Positions 1-10,000 are shown, numbered from the stretch's first letter. The stretch is DNA of 64,000 bases from Clostridium tetanomorphum (GCF_017873215.1 NZ_JAGGKA010000017.1:1-64000); one strand, 5' to 3'. A program made the numbers and translations. The notes: generated by a model from the sequence alone, not told the origin.

Positions 1-52
1 ATTTTACCATAAGTCTTTCACTCTTCCGAGTGGGAGATTTATTTTTTTATGC

Positions 53-88
53 AAAAAAAACTGTCACACTAATTTTATAGTGCGACAG
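53..88 (-). terminator. intrinsic terminator after rqcP
   Basis: The arms at 61-70 and 79-88 pair with one mismatch. On the minus strand the stem is followed by eight Ts (A run at 53-60). It lies just downstream of the rqcP stop. The bases 78-92 on the minus strand match the left end of the repeat at 57156. Confidence 0.75.
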
Positions 89-127
89 CCCCTTTAGGTT
101 GAGGTGTTATCTCATTTATATTATATT

Positions 128-388
128 TTATTCAATATCTTCTACTCCAGATATTATCTCATACATATTTTTTGCATTTTCTTTTGTTACGTGTTCTGAT
201 ATATTAATTATTTTAGCCTTTAATGATCTCTCTGCATATTTAATTTCTATAATGTCATTTTCTTTAACTTCTGTACCTGGTTTAGCTACTTTATCATTTA
301 TAAGAACACGTCCACTTTCACAAGCTTCTTTAGCTACAGTTCTTCTTTTTATTATTCTTGATATCTTCAAATATTTATCTAATCTCAT
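128..388 (-). CDS. rqcP: S4-domain RNA-binding protein RqcP (YabO/HslR-like)
   Basis: This small basic protein of about 86 residues is essentially one S4 RNA-binding domain, beginning MRLDKYLKISRIIKRRT with the typical arginine-rich first helix. In Bacillus the orthologue YabO (RqcP) works with RqcH on stalled 50S subunits to add alanine tails in ribosome quality control. That role is family knowledge. The ATG at 388 was chosen because AGGAGG sits about 9 bases upstream; the longer frame to 412 has no such site. It ends the conserved yabM-yabN-hup-yabO order. Confidence 0.85.
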   Translation of the reverse strand: MRLDKYLKISRIIKRRTVAKEACESGRVLINDKVAKPGTEVKENDIIEIKYAERSLKAKIINISEHVTKENAKNMYEIISGVEDIE

Positions 389-410
389 ATCTATATTCCT
401 CCTAAAACAC

Positions 411-440
411 AAAAAACCTAGATTTGCACCTAGGTTTTTT
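411..440 (-). terminator. intrinsic terminator after hup
   Basis: A perfect 11-bp stem (411-421 with 430-440) and an 8-base loop, with the T run formed by the stem's A/T end. It lies between the hup stop and the rqcP ribosome binding site. Confidence 0.8.
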
Positions 441-461
441 GAATGAATACAAAAGACTTAA

Positions 462-737
462 CTATTTATTAACTTTATCTTTAAATTCTTTACCAGGTTT
501 AAATACTGGAACTGTTGATTCTGGAATATTTATCTCTTCCTTAGTTTTTGGATTTCTTCCTATTCTTGCAGCTCTTTTTCTAGTTTCAAAAGTTCCAAAT
601 CCAACTAACTGAACCTTTTCTCCTCTTTCAAGTGTTTCTTCAACACTTTCTATAAATGCCTTCAAAGCTAATTCAGCATCCTTCTTTGTTAGTTTTGATT
701 TTTCTGCCATACTTGTAATTAATTCTGATTTGTTCAC
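462..737 (-). CDS. hup: HU-type nucleoid DNA-binding protein
   Basis: The 91-residue length and sequence are typical of HU. The N-terminal helical dimerisation part begins MNKSELI, the core is GFGTFE, and the beta-arm signature GRNPKTKEEI is followed by PVFKPGKEFK. HU binds and bends DNA without sequence specificity and compacts the nucleoid. The start is a GTG with AAGGAGG 9 bases upstream. Its place between yabN and yabO is the usual clostridial arrangement, while Bacillus keeps its HU gene elsewhere. A dedicated terminator follows. Confidence 0.95.
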   Translation of the reverse strand: MNKSELITSMAEKSKLTKKDAELALKAFIESVEETLERGEKVQLVGFGTFETRKRAARIGRNPKTKEEINIPESTVPVFKPGKEFKDKVNK

Positions 738-856
738 CTTTGTTTACCTCCTTAATATTGAGTATGCTCTAAAATAGCTTATTTGCTATAGAATAGCATA
801 TTCTTCACTGATTTAAAAATTCCTTCTTTTTAATTGTGAATTTTTATAAAGATTTT

Positions 857-2305
857 TTAATTATTTTTTTTCGCTTTTTCCCATAACTCATCCATTTCTT
901 CAAGGGTCATATTTTCCATTTTAAACCCCTTGCTTAATACAGATTTTTCTATGTATTCAAAGCGATTAATAAATTTGTCTATAGTATAATTTAATGCATA
1001 TTCGGGGTCTATGTCAAGAAATCTTGCTACATTTACCACTGCAAATATTAAATCTCCAACTTCTTCTAATATTTTTTCCCTATTATTATTTTTATATACA
1101 TCTTTTACCTCATAAAATTCTTCTAATACCTTATCTAAAGCATCCTCCACTTTATCCCAATCAAATCCAATTTTGGAAGCCTTTTTTTGAATTTTTTCAG
1201 CTCTTATAAGTGAAGGTAAAGTCTTTGCTACATGTTTTAACTCATCTGTATGGGTTTTGTACCCTTTTTCTTCCTTTTTTATTTCCTCCCAATTATCTAA
1301 CACTTCTTCAGAAGAAGAAATTTCTACATTCCCAAATACATGTGGATGTCTTTCTATCATTTTATCACAAATTCCTTTAATTATATCATTTATATTAAAA
1401 AAACCTTCTTCCTTTCCAATCTGGGCATGAAATACAATCTGAAGTAATACATCTCCTAGTTCCTCTATAATCATATTATCATCTTTTTTATCAATAGCTT
1501 CTAAAACTTCATAGCTTTCTTCTATAAGATACTTCTTTAATGATTCATGATTTTGTTCTTTATCCCATGGACATCCATCTTCTCCTCTTAATTTTTCCAT
1601 TATATCTAATAAATCATTAAAATCTTTGGTGTTGTTTAAACTTTTAGGTATATATAGAGATGTTAAATAGTCTATATCTGACTGTCTATCTAATTCATAT
1701 AACTTTATTTTTCTTATATTCTCTAGTCCCTCTATTCCTGCTGCTCTTATAAAATATATTTCTTCCTCATCATCATAATATTCTAAAAGAGCTAACTTTA
1801 CTTCTGAAGCTATAAATGGATTGTATACCTGTGTTACTATGGTACCTATCCTTTTATCTAGAACCTGCATTGTTATATCAAAGGCATCAATTACTTTTAT
1901 TCCTTCTATAGGATCGATTTTTAGTCTCTCAATTATAGCATCAATAAAACTTACCGCTGGAAAAATTTTTAGCTCAATTTCCTTTTCATTACAAAGTTTT
2001 ATTAAATTATTAACAGACTTTTCTGCTACTAGTGGATGCCCAGGTACAGCATATACAATATCTTTATATTGATCATATGCTTTTATTATATCCATTGCAA
2101 TTGAATTATAAACTTCATCAAAACTATCCATACTATCATATTTTTTATCAAAAGTTTCAAAGTCTATATTAAGACCTTTTAAATATTCTACTGTAGGATG
2201 TTTTTCTGTTCTTAAATAAATTTTATTAGCATTTTTTAAAACTTCCATAGTACCCAAAGTAAGAGCTTCTTTTGATCCAGGCCCTAGTCCTACAACTTTT
2301 ATCAT
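857..2305 (-). CDS. mazG: YabN: tetrapyrrole-methylase-like domain fused to MazG NTP pyrophosphohydrolase
   Basis: The 482-residue protein has two parts. Residues 1 to about 215 form a SAM-dependent tetrapyrrole methylase-like domain (start VVGLGPGS, then YAVPGHPL). Residues 230-482 hold two MazG modules with the motifs GEDGCPWDKEQ, EEL-GDVLLQIVFHA and EEVGDLIFAVVN, whose acidic residues bind Mg2+. MazG hydrolyses NTPs to NMP and pyrophosphate and is thought to clean the nucleotide pool. The role of the methylase-like half is unknown in the family. Its start overlaps the stop of the upstream flippase by 4 bases, indicating translational coupling. Confidence 0.92.
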   Translation of the reverse strand: MIKVVGLGPGSKEALTLGTMEVLKNANKIYLRTEKHPTVEYLKGLNIDFETFDKKYDSMDSFDEVYNSIAMDIIKAYDQYKDIVYAVPGHPLVAEKSVNNLIKLCNEKEIELKIFPAVSFIDAIIERLKIDPIEGIKVIDAFDITMQVLDKRIGTIVTQVYNPFIASEVKLALLEYYDDEEEIYFIRAAGIEGLENIRKIKLYELDRQSDIDYLTSLYIPKSLNNTKDFNDLLDIMEKLRGEDGCPWDKEQNHESLKKYLIEESYEVLEAIDKKDDNMIIEELGDVLLQIVFHAQIGKEEGFFNINDIIKGICDKMIERHPHVFGNVEISSSEEVLDNWEEIKKEEKGYKTHTDELKHVAKTLPSLIRAEKIQKKASKIGFDWDKVEDALDKVLEEFYEVKDVYKNNNREKILEEVGDLIFAVVNVARFLDIDPEYALNYTIDKFINRFEYIEKSVLSKGFKMENMTLEEMDELWEKAKKNN

Positions 2306-3855
2306 TTTATACCTCTCCTTTTGTATTTTAACAGCTTATTTTTAAAATAGTCATAACTAAATATTCTCATTACAATAATTAGTATACTATATATTAATAT
2401 ACCAGAAAATACTGCTGCTAAACATGCAATTATATTACTTAAGGTATAATTATAAGTATATGAATAAATAACTAAAACTGAGATTATCATTAGTACCGAA
2501 GCATATAAAGGCTTTACCAATATATTATAATAATTTATAGATATATTAAGAGTCTTTCTTAAAACTTTCATATTAAGAAGTGCTGCTATTAAGTAGCCAC
2601 ATATAGATCCTATTACTGCACCATATATATTTATATTAGGAATTGGCACAAGAATAATAGTCAGCATTGTTTTTATTATGCATCCTATCATAAGATTTAT
2701 TACTGGTCTTATATATCTGCCAACCCCCTGTAATATAGCAGTAGTGGTTTGTGAAATAACTATAAATGGTATAGATATAGATGAATATTTTAATATTTCA
2801 AATCCTTCACTATGGCCTGGAAATAACAGCTGCATTACTGGTAATGCAAGAAAATATAATCCTAAAAATGATGGAATTCCTATTACCATAGAAAATTTAA
2901 TAGCTAAATGAACTTTTCCTACTAATTCATACTTTCTGTTTAGAATATAACACTCAGCTATTATAGGAACTATTGAAGCACATAATGCCATAGAAATAGT
3001 TAACGGAACATTTACAAGAACAAATGCTTTTCCTGTAAGCTGACCATACAATATAGTTGCCTCTTTATAATCAAATCCAGCTTGTAAAAGCTTCTGAGGA
3101 ACTAATGCCGAGTCAATTAAACTCATTACGCTTCCCACAGTAGCTCCTAATGATATGGGTACAGATATATATATCAATCTGGTTAATATATCTACATTGT
3201 CTTTTACTTTTCCTATGCTAATTCTTTGTCTTACTGAGCAATATTTAAATAGCAGATATACTCCACCTAATATTCCTCCTGCTGCTGCTCCAAAAGCCGC
3301 TCCTCCTGCTGCATATTCTATTCCCCTAGGTAACAGTATAAAAGCCAGTCCTATACCAAAGATTACTCTACCTACTTGTTCAATAATTTGAGATACTGCA
3401 GTTGGATTCATATTCTGTAATCCCTGAAAAAAGCCTCTAAATGCACTCATTATGGAAATAAATATAGGGGCTATAGCAATTCCTATTAAAGAATAATATG
3501 CCTTCCAATCCCATCTAAAAAAAATAATTAATTTCTTTGATAATGCTAAAATTATTCCTGTAAAACCTCCACCTAATATAATCATTAAAAGCATAGACTT
3601 TCTAAAGACTTGAATAATACCATGATTATCACCTATAGCTTTTCTTTCTGATACAAGCTTTGATATAGCCACAGGCACTCCTGAAGCTATTGCTATAAAA
3701 AACATGTAGAGAGGATAGGACATTTGATAATAACCTACTCCTTCATCTCCTATAAGCATTATTAATGGCCATCTAAAAAATAAGCCTAAAAATTTAGCAA
3801 ATATTCCTGCCATACCTAAAATAGCAGTACCTTTTATAAGGGATTGTTTCTCCAT
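2302..3855 (-). CDS. SpoVB/YabM-family polysaccharide flippase (MOP superfamily)
   Basis: This is a 517-residue integral membrane protein with about 14 hydrophobic segments and the N-terminal pattern KGTAILGMAGIFAKFLG common to SpoVB-like transporters. Members of the MOP/MATE-like group flip lipid-linked sugars across the membrane. YabM/SpoVB types are linked to cell-wall or spore-cortex precursors. Its position directly before yabN and after spoVT matches Bacillus yabM. Which lipid-linked substrate it moves cannot be read from the sequence. The stop overlaps the mazG start by 4 bases. Confidence 0.88.
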   Translation of the reverse strand: MEKQSLIKGTAILGMAGIFAKFLGLFFRWPLIMLIGDEGVGYYQMSYPLYMFFIAIASGVPVAISKLVSERKAIGDNHGIIQVFRKSMLLMIILGGGFTGIILALSKKLIIFFRWDWKAYYSLIGIAIAPIFISIMSAFRGFFQGLQNMNPTAVSQIIEQVGRVIFGIGLAFILLPRGIEYAAGGAAFGAAAGGILGGVYLLFKYCSVRQRISIGKVKDNVDILTRLIYISVPISLGATVGSVMSLIDSALVPQKLLQAGFDYKEATILYGQLTGKAFVLVNVPLTISMALCASIVPIIAECYILNRKYELVGKVHLAIKFSMVIGIPSFLGLYFLALPVMQLLFPGHSEGFEILKYSSISIPFIVISQTTTAILQGVGRYIRPVINLMIGCIIKTMLTIILVPIPNINIYGAVIGSICGYLIAALLNMKVLRKTLNISINYYNILVKPLYASVLMIISVLVIYSYTYNYTLSNIIACLAAVFSGILIYSILIIVMRIFSYDYFKNKLLKYKRRGIK

Positions 3856-3973
3856 ACCTAATACCTCCGAAATACTTCTAAGTATTATTTATTTTAAATT
3901 CGGAAATATTATTACCTTTTATTGAATATTTTTCATTATGTATGTCAATAATTTTTATGGAACAAAAAGAATT

Positions 3974-3996
3974 AAATGGCAGACATGCTGCCATTT
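3974..3996 (-). terminator. hairpin after spoVT
   Basis: A perfect 9-bp stem (3974-3982 with 3988-3996) and a 5-base loop. On the minus strand it is followed by AATTCTTTTTG, a moderate T tract. It lies about 30 bases past the spoVT stop. Confidence 0.65.
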
Positions 3997-4025
3997 TAAT
4001 AATGAATTAATGTATGTTTTGTCAT

Positions 4026-4577
4026 TTATTGTTCCATTTGTTTTCCTAAGAAGGATGATGCAGTTTCAGCTAATTTTATTTCTACATCACCAAATTTTTT
4101 CCCTTCTTCCTTAGATACTATGATAACAGCTCCAATTGCATCACCTTCTGCTATTATTGGTGATATAACTTCAGCCTTGTACTTACCATCTATTTCTTCA
4201 TCATCATAAAGAGATATAAACTCTGAAGATTCACTGAAATATACTGTTCTTCTTTCTTCTATAATTTTTTCAAGTTCTCCACTTATTTTTTTGTCTAAGT
4301 ATTCTTTTTTCTGAGCACCACTAATAGAAATAATACTATCCTTATCACATATAAGAACTATATTTCCCACTGTTTGCTGTAATGATTCAGCATATCCTTT
4401 TGAAAATTCACTTAATTCTCCTATTGGTGAGTATTTCTTTAATATTACTCCTCCTTCTCTATCAGTGAATATTTCTAAAGGGTCTCCTTCCCTTATTCTC
4501 AAAGTTCTTCTTATTTCCTTTGGAATAACTACTCTTCCTAAATCGTCTATACGTCTAACAATACCTGTTGCCTTCAT
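4026..4577 (-). CDS. spoVT: stage V sporulation transcription regulator SpoVT
   Basis: The 183-residue protein begins with an AbrB-type swapped-hairpin DNA-binding domain (MKATGIVRRIDDLGRVVIPKEI, residues 1-50; shown in pieces MKATGIVRR and GRVVIPKEI). A GAF-like domain fills residues 55-180. SpoVT is the forespore regulator that tunes sigma-G genes during spore formation. It has its own upstream region, which contains a 19-bp palindrome at 4612-4630, and its own downstream hairpin. It lies between prsA and the yabM flippase as in other Firmicutes. Confidence 0.95.
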   Translation of the reverse strand: MKATGIVRRIDDLGRVVIPKEIRRTLRIREGDPLEIFTDREGGVILKKYSPIGELSEFSKGYAESLQQTVGNIVLICDKDSIISISGAQKKEYLDKKISGELEKIIEERRTVYFSESSEFISLYDDEEIDGKYKAEVISPIIAEGDAIGAVIIVSKEEGKKFGDVEIKLAETASSFLGKQMEQ

Positions 4578-4611
4578 AAATCTTTCCTCCCTTAAAAATA
4601 TATTTATTTGT

Positions 4612-4630
4612 TTAATACAACTTGTATTAA
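4612..4630. promoter_or_regulatory. 19-bp perfect palindrome upstream of spoVT
   Basis: TTAATACAA-C-TTGTATTAA is a perfect dyad 35 bases upstream of the spoVT start codon. It could be an operator, possibly for SpoVT itself or another AbrB-like factor, or part of the leader RNA. The binding factor is inferred. Confidence 0.45.
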
Positions 4631-4673
4631 TATTATCTTTCTATTTATGAAATTTTATACACATTTGTAATTT

Positions 4674-4707
4674 AAAAAAATCCCGAAATTTAAATTTCAG
4701 GATTTTT
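4674..4707 (-). terminator. intrinsic terminator after prsA
   Basis: The arms around 4676-4690 and 4691-4706 pair over roughly 15 bases with one mismatch. On the minus strand the stem runs into a T tract. It lies just past the prsA stop. Confidence 0.75.
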
Positions 4708-4724
4708 CTATACAACATGCTTAG

Positions 4725-5732
4725 TTATATAATATTCTTTTCATATTTTTTTGTTTCTATCTTAGCTTCTTTCTTCCACTGTTCTAATTTATCTGCAAAT
4801 ACTTTTTGTTGTTCTTGTTCCAATAAATCCTTTTTAATCTGTTCTTTTACTGAGTCAAACTTTTTAATAGTTATAGGTTCTTTATCTATTAATTTTATAA
4901 TGTGATATCCATGTTGACTTTTAACTGGCCCTGATATTTCACCTTTATTTAATTTAACTACAGCATCTACAAATGGTTTAACAAAAGCTGAATACTCTGC
5001 AGTTCCCAAATCTCCACCTTTATCTTTTGATCCATCAACAGAAACTTCTTTAGCAACTTTTGCAAAATCTTCTCCTTTATTCAATCTATCTTTAACCTTT
5101 TTAGCTTCTTCTTCCGTTTTTACTAATATGTGCGCAGAATGGAATTTACTTTGTTTCTCTAAATACTTATATATGTTATCATCATACTCTTTTTTAGCTG
5201 TTTCATCACTAACTTTTACATCTTTTACTATTCCATCTCTTACTTTTTTTATTATAAATTGAGTCTTATAGAAATTTTTTAAATTCTCTTCTGAAACTCC
5301 TGATTTTTTTAATTCTTCTTGATATTTACTTTTATCATTTTTGAAATTATTTTTTATTACATCTTTTATAACCTTATCTACTTCTTCATCTATTTTTTTA
5401 TCATCAACTAGCTTTTCATTTTTAGCATGCTGTAATATTAAGTTTTCTGTTACCATTTGATCAAGTGCTTGCTTTTTTCCCTGAGAAATTTGTTCCTTCA
5501 CTTCTGCGTTATTGGCATAATTTTCCCCATATTGCTGCTTCATCTGTTGTAATTGTCCAGCTACCATAGGATATGCATCTAACTGTCCTCTTGTTATAGT
5601 CTCATTGTTAATTTTTGCAACTATACTTTTATTTATTGCTTCTGGTGTTTTCTCTATCATAGCACATCCTACTGTTGAAATTGCAAACATGCCTAGTATT
5701 GATGTCACAATTAATTTTCTTATGTTCTTCAC
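4725..5732 (-). CDS. prsA: PrsA-like foldase lipoprotein (parvulin peptidyl-prolyl isomerase)
   Basis: The 335-residue protein has a lipoprotein signal peptide (basic MKNIRK, hydrophobic stretch, lipobox TVGC with the acylated cysteine near residue 23). A SurA-N-like helical chaperone region follows, and then a parvulin PPIase domain at about residues 195-290 (SAHILVKTEEEAKK and GHG-type end QHGYHIIKL). A charged C-terminal tail closes it. It should sit on the outer face of the membrane and help secreted proteins fold. It lies between mfd and spoVT, with its own terminator. Confidence 0.9.
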   Translation of the reverse strand: MKNIRKLIVTSILGMFAISTVGCAMIEKTPEAINKSIVAKINNETITRGQLDAYPMVAGQLQQMKQQYGENYANNAEVKEQISQGKKQALDQMVTENLILQHAKNEKLVDDKKIDEEVDKVIKDVIKNNFKNDKSKYQEELKKSGVSEENLKNFYKTQFIIKKVRDGIVKDVKVSDETAKKEYDDNIYKYLEKQSKFHSAHILVKTEEEAKKVKDRLNKGEDFAKVAKEVSVDGSKDKGGDLGTAEYSAFVKPFVDAVVKLNKGEISGPVKSQHGYHIIKLIDKEPITIKKFDSVKEQIKKDLLEQEQQKVFADKLEQWKKEAKIETKKYEKNII

Positions 5733-5835
5733 TATTATTCCCCCACTCTATATTAGTCTTTAATAATTATAATCATTTTTGCAATTTATTGCAAACTATT
5801 TAAGCCTATATGTCCATGTAAAAAGTTAATAATAT

Positions 5836-8800
5836 TTAAACTTTACATGTCTCTTCTATGAACAATATAAATTCCTTTAAATTAGCTAATAAGTCCTCTT
5901 TCTTTATGTTACTCAACTTATATCCTAACATAGGCTTATCACCAAATTTAAATGTTATCACTTTATTATACTTAGTTTTTATTCCAACACATATAGATTG
6001 ATTTAATCTTTCCTTATTGTCAAACCTTATTAAGACTTCCTCTCCTTTTTCCTTTATCTCTTCTATACCTACTCCTTTAGCTATACTTCTTATATATGCA
6101 ATATCCATAAGATTTTGAACTGAAGGAGGAACATCTGAAAATCTATCCTCTAATTCTTCCTGAACATCCATGAAGTCTTCATTAGAGTTTATAGCTGCAA
6201 TCTTCTTATATATTTCTATCTTCTGTGTTTCATCTTTTATATAATTTGTAGGTATAAATGCATCCAGCTTTAGTTCTACTGTTGTCTCAATAGGTTCTTC
6301 ATCTATTTCTCCTTTAAACTTCTTTATAGTGTCTTCAAGCATTCTGCAATATAGATCATATCCTATTGACGCCATATGTCCATGCTGTGAAGATCCCATC
6401 ATATTACCTGCACCTCTTATTTCAAGGTCTTTTAGAGCTATTTTAAATCCTGAACCTAGTTCTGTAAATTCTTTTATAGCTTTTAGTCTCTTTTCCGCTA
6501 CTTCTGTTAAAATTTTGTCCTTCTTATAAGTCAAATAACAATATGCTATTCTATTACTTCTTCCTACTCTACCTCTTAATTGATACAATTGTGATAATCC
6601 CATTTTATCAGCATCATAAATTATCATAGTATTTACATTTTGTATATCCATTCCTGTTTCTATTATTGTGGTAGCTAACAATATATCATACTCATTTTTC
6701 ATGAAATCCATTATAACGCTTTCTAATTCTCTTTCTTGCATTTGTCCATGGGCTACCCCAATTCTCGCTTCTGGTATAAGCTTTGATAAATAGCTTTCCA
6801 TCTCTTTTATACTTTCTACTCTATTATATACAAAATAAATTTGCCCACCTCTATTGACTTCTCTTAGTATGGCATCTCTTATTAATTGATCATTATATTC
6901 AACTACATAAGTCTGAATTGGATGTCTCTCTTCAGGAGGTGTTTCAATAATACTTATATCCCTAACTCCAACTAATGACATATGAAGGGTTCTAGGTATA
7001 GGAGTAGCACTTAAAGTAAGCACATCTATATTCTTTTTCAATGATTTTATTTTCTCTTTATGCTTTACTCCAAATCTCTGTTCTTCGTCTATAATAAGCA
7101 ATCCTAAATCTTTAAACTGTAAATCTTTTTGTAATATTCTATGAGTACCTATCAATATATCTATTCTTCCCTCTTTAATTGCTTTTATAGTCTTTTTTTG
7201 TTGAGCTGGAGTCTTAAATCTACTTATCATGTCTATTGTAACAGGAAAATCTGAAAATCTTTGTACTAAATTATTATAGTGCTGCTGTGCTAAAATAGTA
7301 GTTGGCACCAATAAAGCTACCTGCTTACCATCCATAACAGCTTTAAATGCAGCTCTTAATGCTACTTCAGTTTTACCATAACCAACGTCTCCACAAAGCA
7401 ACCTGTCCATAGCCTTATCGGATTGCATATCTTTCTTTATATCTTCTATAGCTGTTATTTGGTCTGGAGTTTCTTCATATGGAAACTCTTCCTCAAATTG
7501 CCTTTGCCATACAGTATCTTTTGAAAATCTATATCCTTTTAAGGTGGATCTAACAGCATATAACTTTACTAAATCCTGCGCTATTTCTTCTATAGATTTT
7601 TTAACTTTTGTCTTAGCTTTTGTCCATTCAGCACTACCTAGCTTATTAATTTTGGGAGCATTACCCTCGCTACCTATATATTTTTGCACCATGTCCAGTT
7701 GCTCTACAGGAACATACAACTTATCATCGCCATAATAGCTTAACTCTAAATAATCTTTTTTATGACCACCTATATCTAATTGTTTTATTCCTTTGTATAT
7801 TCCTATTCCATGATTTACATGCACTACATAATCTCCTGGCTTTAACTCTGCAAAGCTTCTAATTTTACCTAAGCCTTTTTTATTTACTCTTTTACTTGAT
7901 TTCTTCTTAGCTTCTCCAAAAACTTCTTTATCCGATATAATACACAACTTTAAGTCAGGATATTCATACCCCTTTAACTGGCTTCCAAAAGTTACAACAA
8001 CTTCTCCAGGACTAATGTCTTCAACAATATCTTTATATACGCTTTCAATACCTCTTTCTCTTAAAGTATTAACTAGTCTTTCTCCTCTGGGCCTTGTTCC
8101 TGAAAGTATTAATATTTTATACCCATGTTGTTTCTTCTCTTTTATATCTTCAATTAGTAAATCTAGCTGCCCATGATAATTGTGAAGAGTTATTTCCGAA
8201 AAATTAATTATAGCTTTAGGCTGTAAAATTCTCAATGCTTTAGGTATTGAACTTAGTGTCAATAATTTACCTTCTTCTAAAGTATTTAATATATCATTCT
8301 TAGGAATAAGTAATTCTGCTTGTTTAGGCAATATATCGCCTCTTTGAAGAAAACTTTTATAATTTTCTTCAAATTCAAAATAAACACTATTTAATTTCCC
8401 CTCGCATCTTTGCACATCATCTATAACTATAAACCATTCTTGAAAATAATCCAAAAATGAGGTCATTTTATCATAAAAATACGGTAAATAACTATCAATA
8501 GTTTCAAAATTCCAATTTTGTTTTAAGCTTTCAAGATTTTTATTTATAATAATTTTCAACTTTTCATATGCTTCTTTATTTTTAGAACTTTTAAAATTAT
8601 TTAATAGTACTTTTAAATCTTCTTGTATATTTTCACAAGCATTTTCTATATTATCCTTGTTTAATATTATTTCCTTAGCTGGAAATACTTCTATACACAT
8701 TTTTTTGTCAATACTTCTTTGTGATTCAGTATTAAAAGTTCTTATAGAATCTATTTCATCTCCAAATAATTCTATTCTATATGGCTCCATTGAAGTTGGT

Positions 8801-9354
8801 GGATATATATCTAATATTCCACCTCTTATAGAAAATTGTCCCTTACTATCAACCAAATCTACTCTTTCATACCCACAATGTATAAGCTTTTCTCCCAAAT
8901 CTTTATAATCCAATATATCTCCTACTGAAAACTTAAAAGAGTATTTCTTATATAAGTTCATAGGTATGCAAGATGAAGCTATAGCTTCTATAGATGCTAT
9001 AACTACTTTTTTCCCTTGATGTAATATATTCTTTATTACCTTTAGTCTTTCCCATCTTAAATCTCCAGATATAGCATCTATATTATAAAAAACTACCTCC
9101 TTTGTTGGTAGATAGTAAGCTTCTGTTATGTATAATGCTAAATCTTCATATATATTTCTTGCTTCCACATCGCTATGGGTTAATATCAATAAAGGCTTGT
9201 CTATTTCATCATACATTCCCTTTAATATATAGCTTCTAGACGATTCAGATAAACCAAATATACCTAATGGAAATTTTCTTTTGTCAATACTATTTTTTAT
9301 TATCTTAAACTCCGAACTATTCTTTAGCGGCTTTAAGACACCACTTAATCTCAT
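5836..9354 (-). CDS. mfd: transcription-repair coupling factor Mfd
   Basis: At 1172 residues it is full length. The order is a UvrB-like N-terminal module that would recruit UvrA, the RNA-polymerase-interacting domain (GDYVVHVNHGIGIYKG, about residue 500), then the SF2 translocase. The translocase has Walker A GDVGYGKTE, box II DEEQRFG, motif III LSATPIPRT and motif VI QLRGRVGR. A C-terminal D7 domain follows. Mfd pushes stalled RNA polymerase off damaged DNA and hands the lesion to nucleotide excision repair. It starts 20 bases after pth, so the two are probably cotranscribed. Confidence 0.97.
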   Translation of the reverse strand: MRLSGVLKPLKNSSEFKIIKNSIDKRKFPLGIFGLSESSRSYILKGMYDEIDKPLLILTHSDVEARNIYEDLALYITEAYYLPTKEVVFYNIDAISGDLRWERLKVIKNILHQGKKVVIASIEAIASSCIPMNLYKKYSFKFSVGDILDYKDLGEKLIHCGYERVDLVDSKGQFSIRGGILDIYPPTSMEPYRIELFGDEIDSIRTFNTESQRSIDKKMCIEVFPAKEIILNKDNIENACENIQEDLKVLLNNFKSSKNKEAYEKLKIIINKNLESLKQNWNFETIDSYLPYFYDKMTSFLDYFQEWFIVIDDVQRCEGKLNSVYFEFEENYKSFLQRGDILPKQAELLIPKNDILNTLEEGKLLTLSSIPKALRILQPKAIINFSEITLHNYHGQLDLLIEDIKEKKQHGYKILILSGTRPRGERLVNTLRERGIESVYKDIVEDISPGEVVVTFGSQLKGYEYPDLKLCIISDKEVFGEAKKKSSKRVNKKGLGKIRSFAELKPGDYVVHVNHGIGIYKGIKQLDIGGHKKDYLELSYYGDDKLYVPVEQLDMVQKYIGSEGNAPKINKLGSAEWTKAKTKVKKSIEEIAQDLVKLYAVRSTLKGYRFSKDTVWQRQFEEEFPYEETPDQITAIEDIKKDMQSDKAMDRLLCGDVGYGKTEVALRAAFKAVMDGKQVALLVPTTILAQQHYNNLVQRFSDFPVTIDMISRFKTPAQQKKTIKAIKEGRIDILIGTHRILQKDLQFKDLGLLIIDEEQRFGVKHKEKIKSLKKNIDVLTLSATPIPRTLHMSLVGVRDISIIETPPEERHPIQTYVVEYNDQLIRDAILREVNRGGQIYFVYNRVESIKEMESYLSKLIPEARIGVAHGQMQERELESVIMDFMKNEYDILLATTIIETGMDIQNVNTMIIYDADKMGLSQLYQLRGRVGRSNRIAYCYLTYKKDKILTEVAEKRLKAIKEFTELGSGFKIALKDLEIRGAGNMMGSSQHGHMASIGYDLYCRMLEDTIKKFKGEIDEEPIETTVELKLDAFIPTNYIKDETQKIEIYKKIAAINSNEDFMDVQEELEDRFSDVPPSVQNLMDIAYIRSIAKGVGIEEIKEKGEEVLIRFDNKERLNQSICVGIKTKYNKVITFKFGDKPMLGYKLSNIKKEDLLANLKEFILFIEETCKV

Positions 9355-9374
9355 TTATATTTCACCTCGTTAAA

Positions 9375-9941
9375 CTACTCTGCTTTAAAACTATTAAATT
9401 TATTCATAGCACTTTGTGGATTTTCCTTAATTATAGTGCCTACAGCTTCTGCTACAGCATCAAATGATTTTTCTACTATACTCCTATCCTCTTTAGAAAA
9501 TCTGCCAAGAACATGGGATATCATATCATTTTCTGCCTTCCCAACCCCTACTCTTAGCCTTATAAATTCCTCTGTTTCAAGATGATATATTATACTTTTA
9601 ATTCCATTATGTCCTCCTGAACTTCCTTTTAATCTAATTCTCAACCTTCCTACTTCTAAATCTACATCATCATAAATTACAATAATATTTTTATGATTAA
9701 GTTTATAAAAATTCACTACTTCTTTTATACTCTCGCCACTTAAATTCATATAAGTTATAGGTTTTAGTAATATCACCTTTTGTCCTTGTATATTTCCTTC
9801 ACCATACATTCCTTTAAATTTTACTTTACTTATATTTATATTGTACTTTAAAGCTAATCGGTCTAATGCATCAAATCCTATATTGTGACGAGTATTTTCA
9901 TAATCTTTTCCTGGATTTCCTAGTCCAACTATTAGAAACAT
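9375..9941 (-). CDS. pth: peptidyl-tRNA hydrolase
   Basis: The 188-residue protein carries the Pth signatures: VGLGNPGKDYENTRHN with the catalytic His19 and substrate-binding Asn9, the central MNLSGES, and YDDVDLEVGR-RLKGSSGGHNG. It cleaves peptidyl-tRNA released prematurely from ribosomes and is normally essential. It is the spoVC gene of Bacillus and precedes mfd in the same order there. Confidence 0.97.
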   Translation of the reverse strand: MFLIVGLGNPGKDYENTRHNIGFDALDRLALKYNINISKVKFKGMYGEGNIQGQKVILLKPITYMNLSGESIKEVVNFYKLNHKNIIVIYDDVDLEVGRLRIRLKGSSGGHNGIKSIIYHLETEEFIRLRVGVGKAENDMISHVLGRFSKEDRSIVEKSFDAVAEAVGTIIKENPQSAMNKFNSFKAE

Positions 9942-10000
9942 TTTTCATTCCTCCGTTAAAAATAATGCAATAATTATATATTATACTATAAAGTACAAAT

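Noticed and set aside
1-52. Start of yabP on the minus strand
   Set aside because: An ATG with a weak GGAAG exists near base 10, but only three codons would lie in the window; unsupported.
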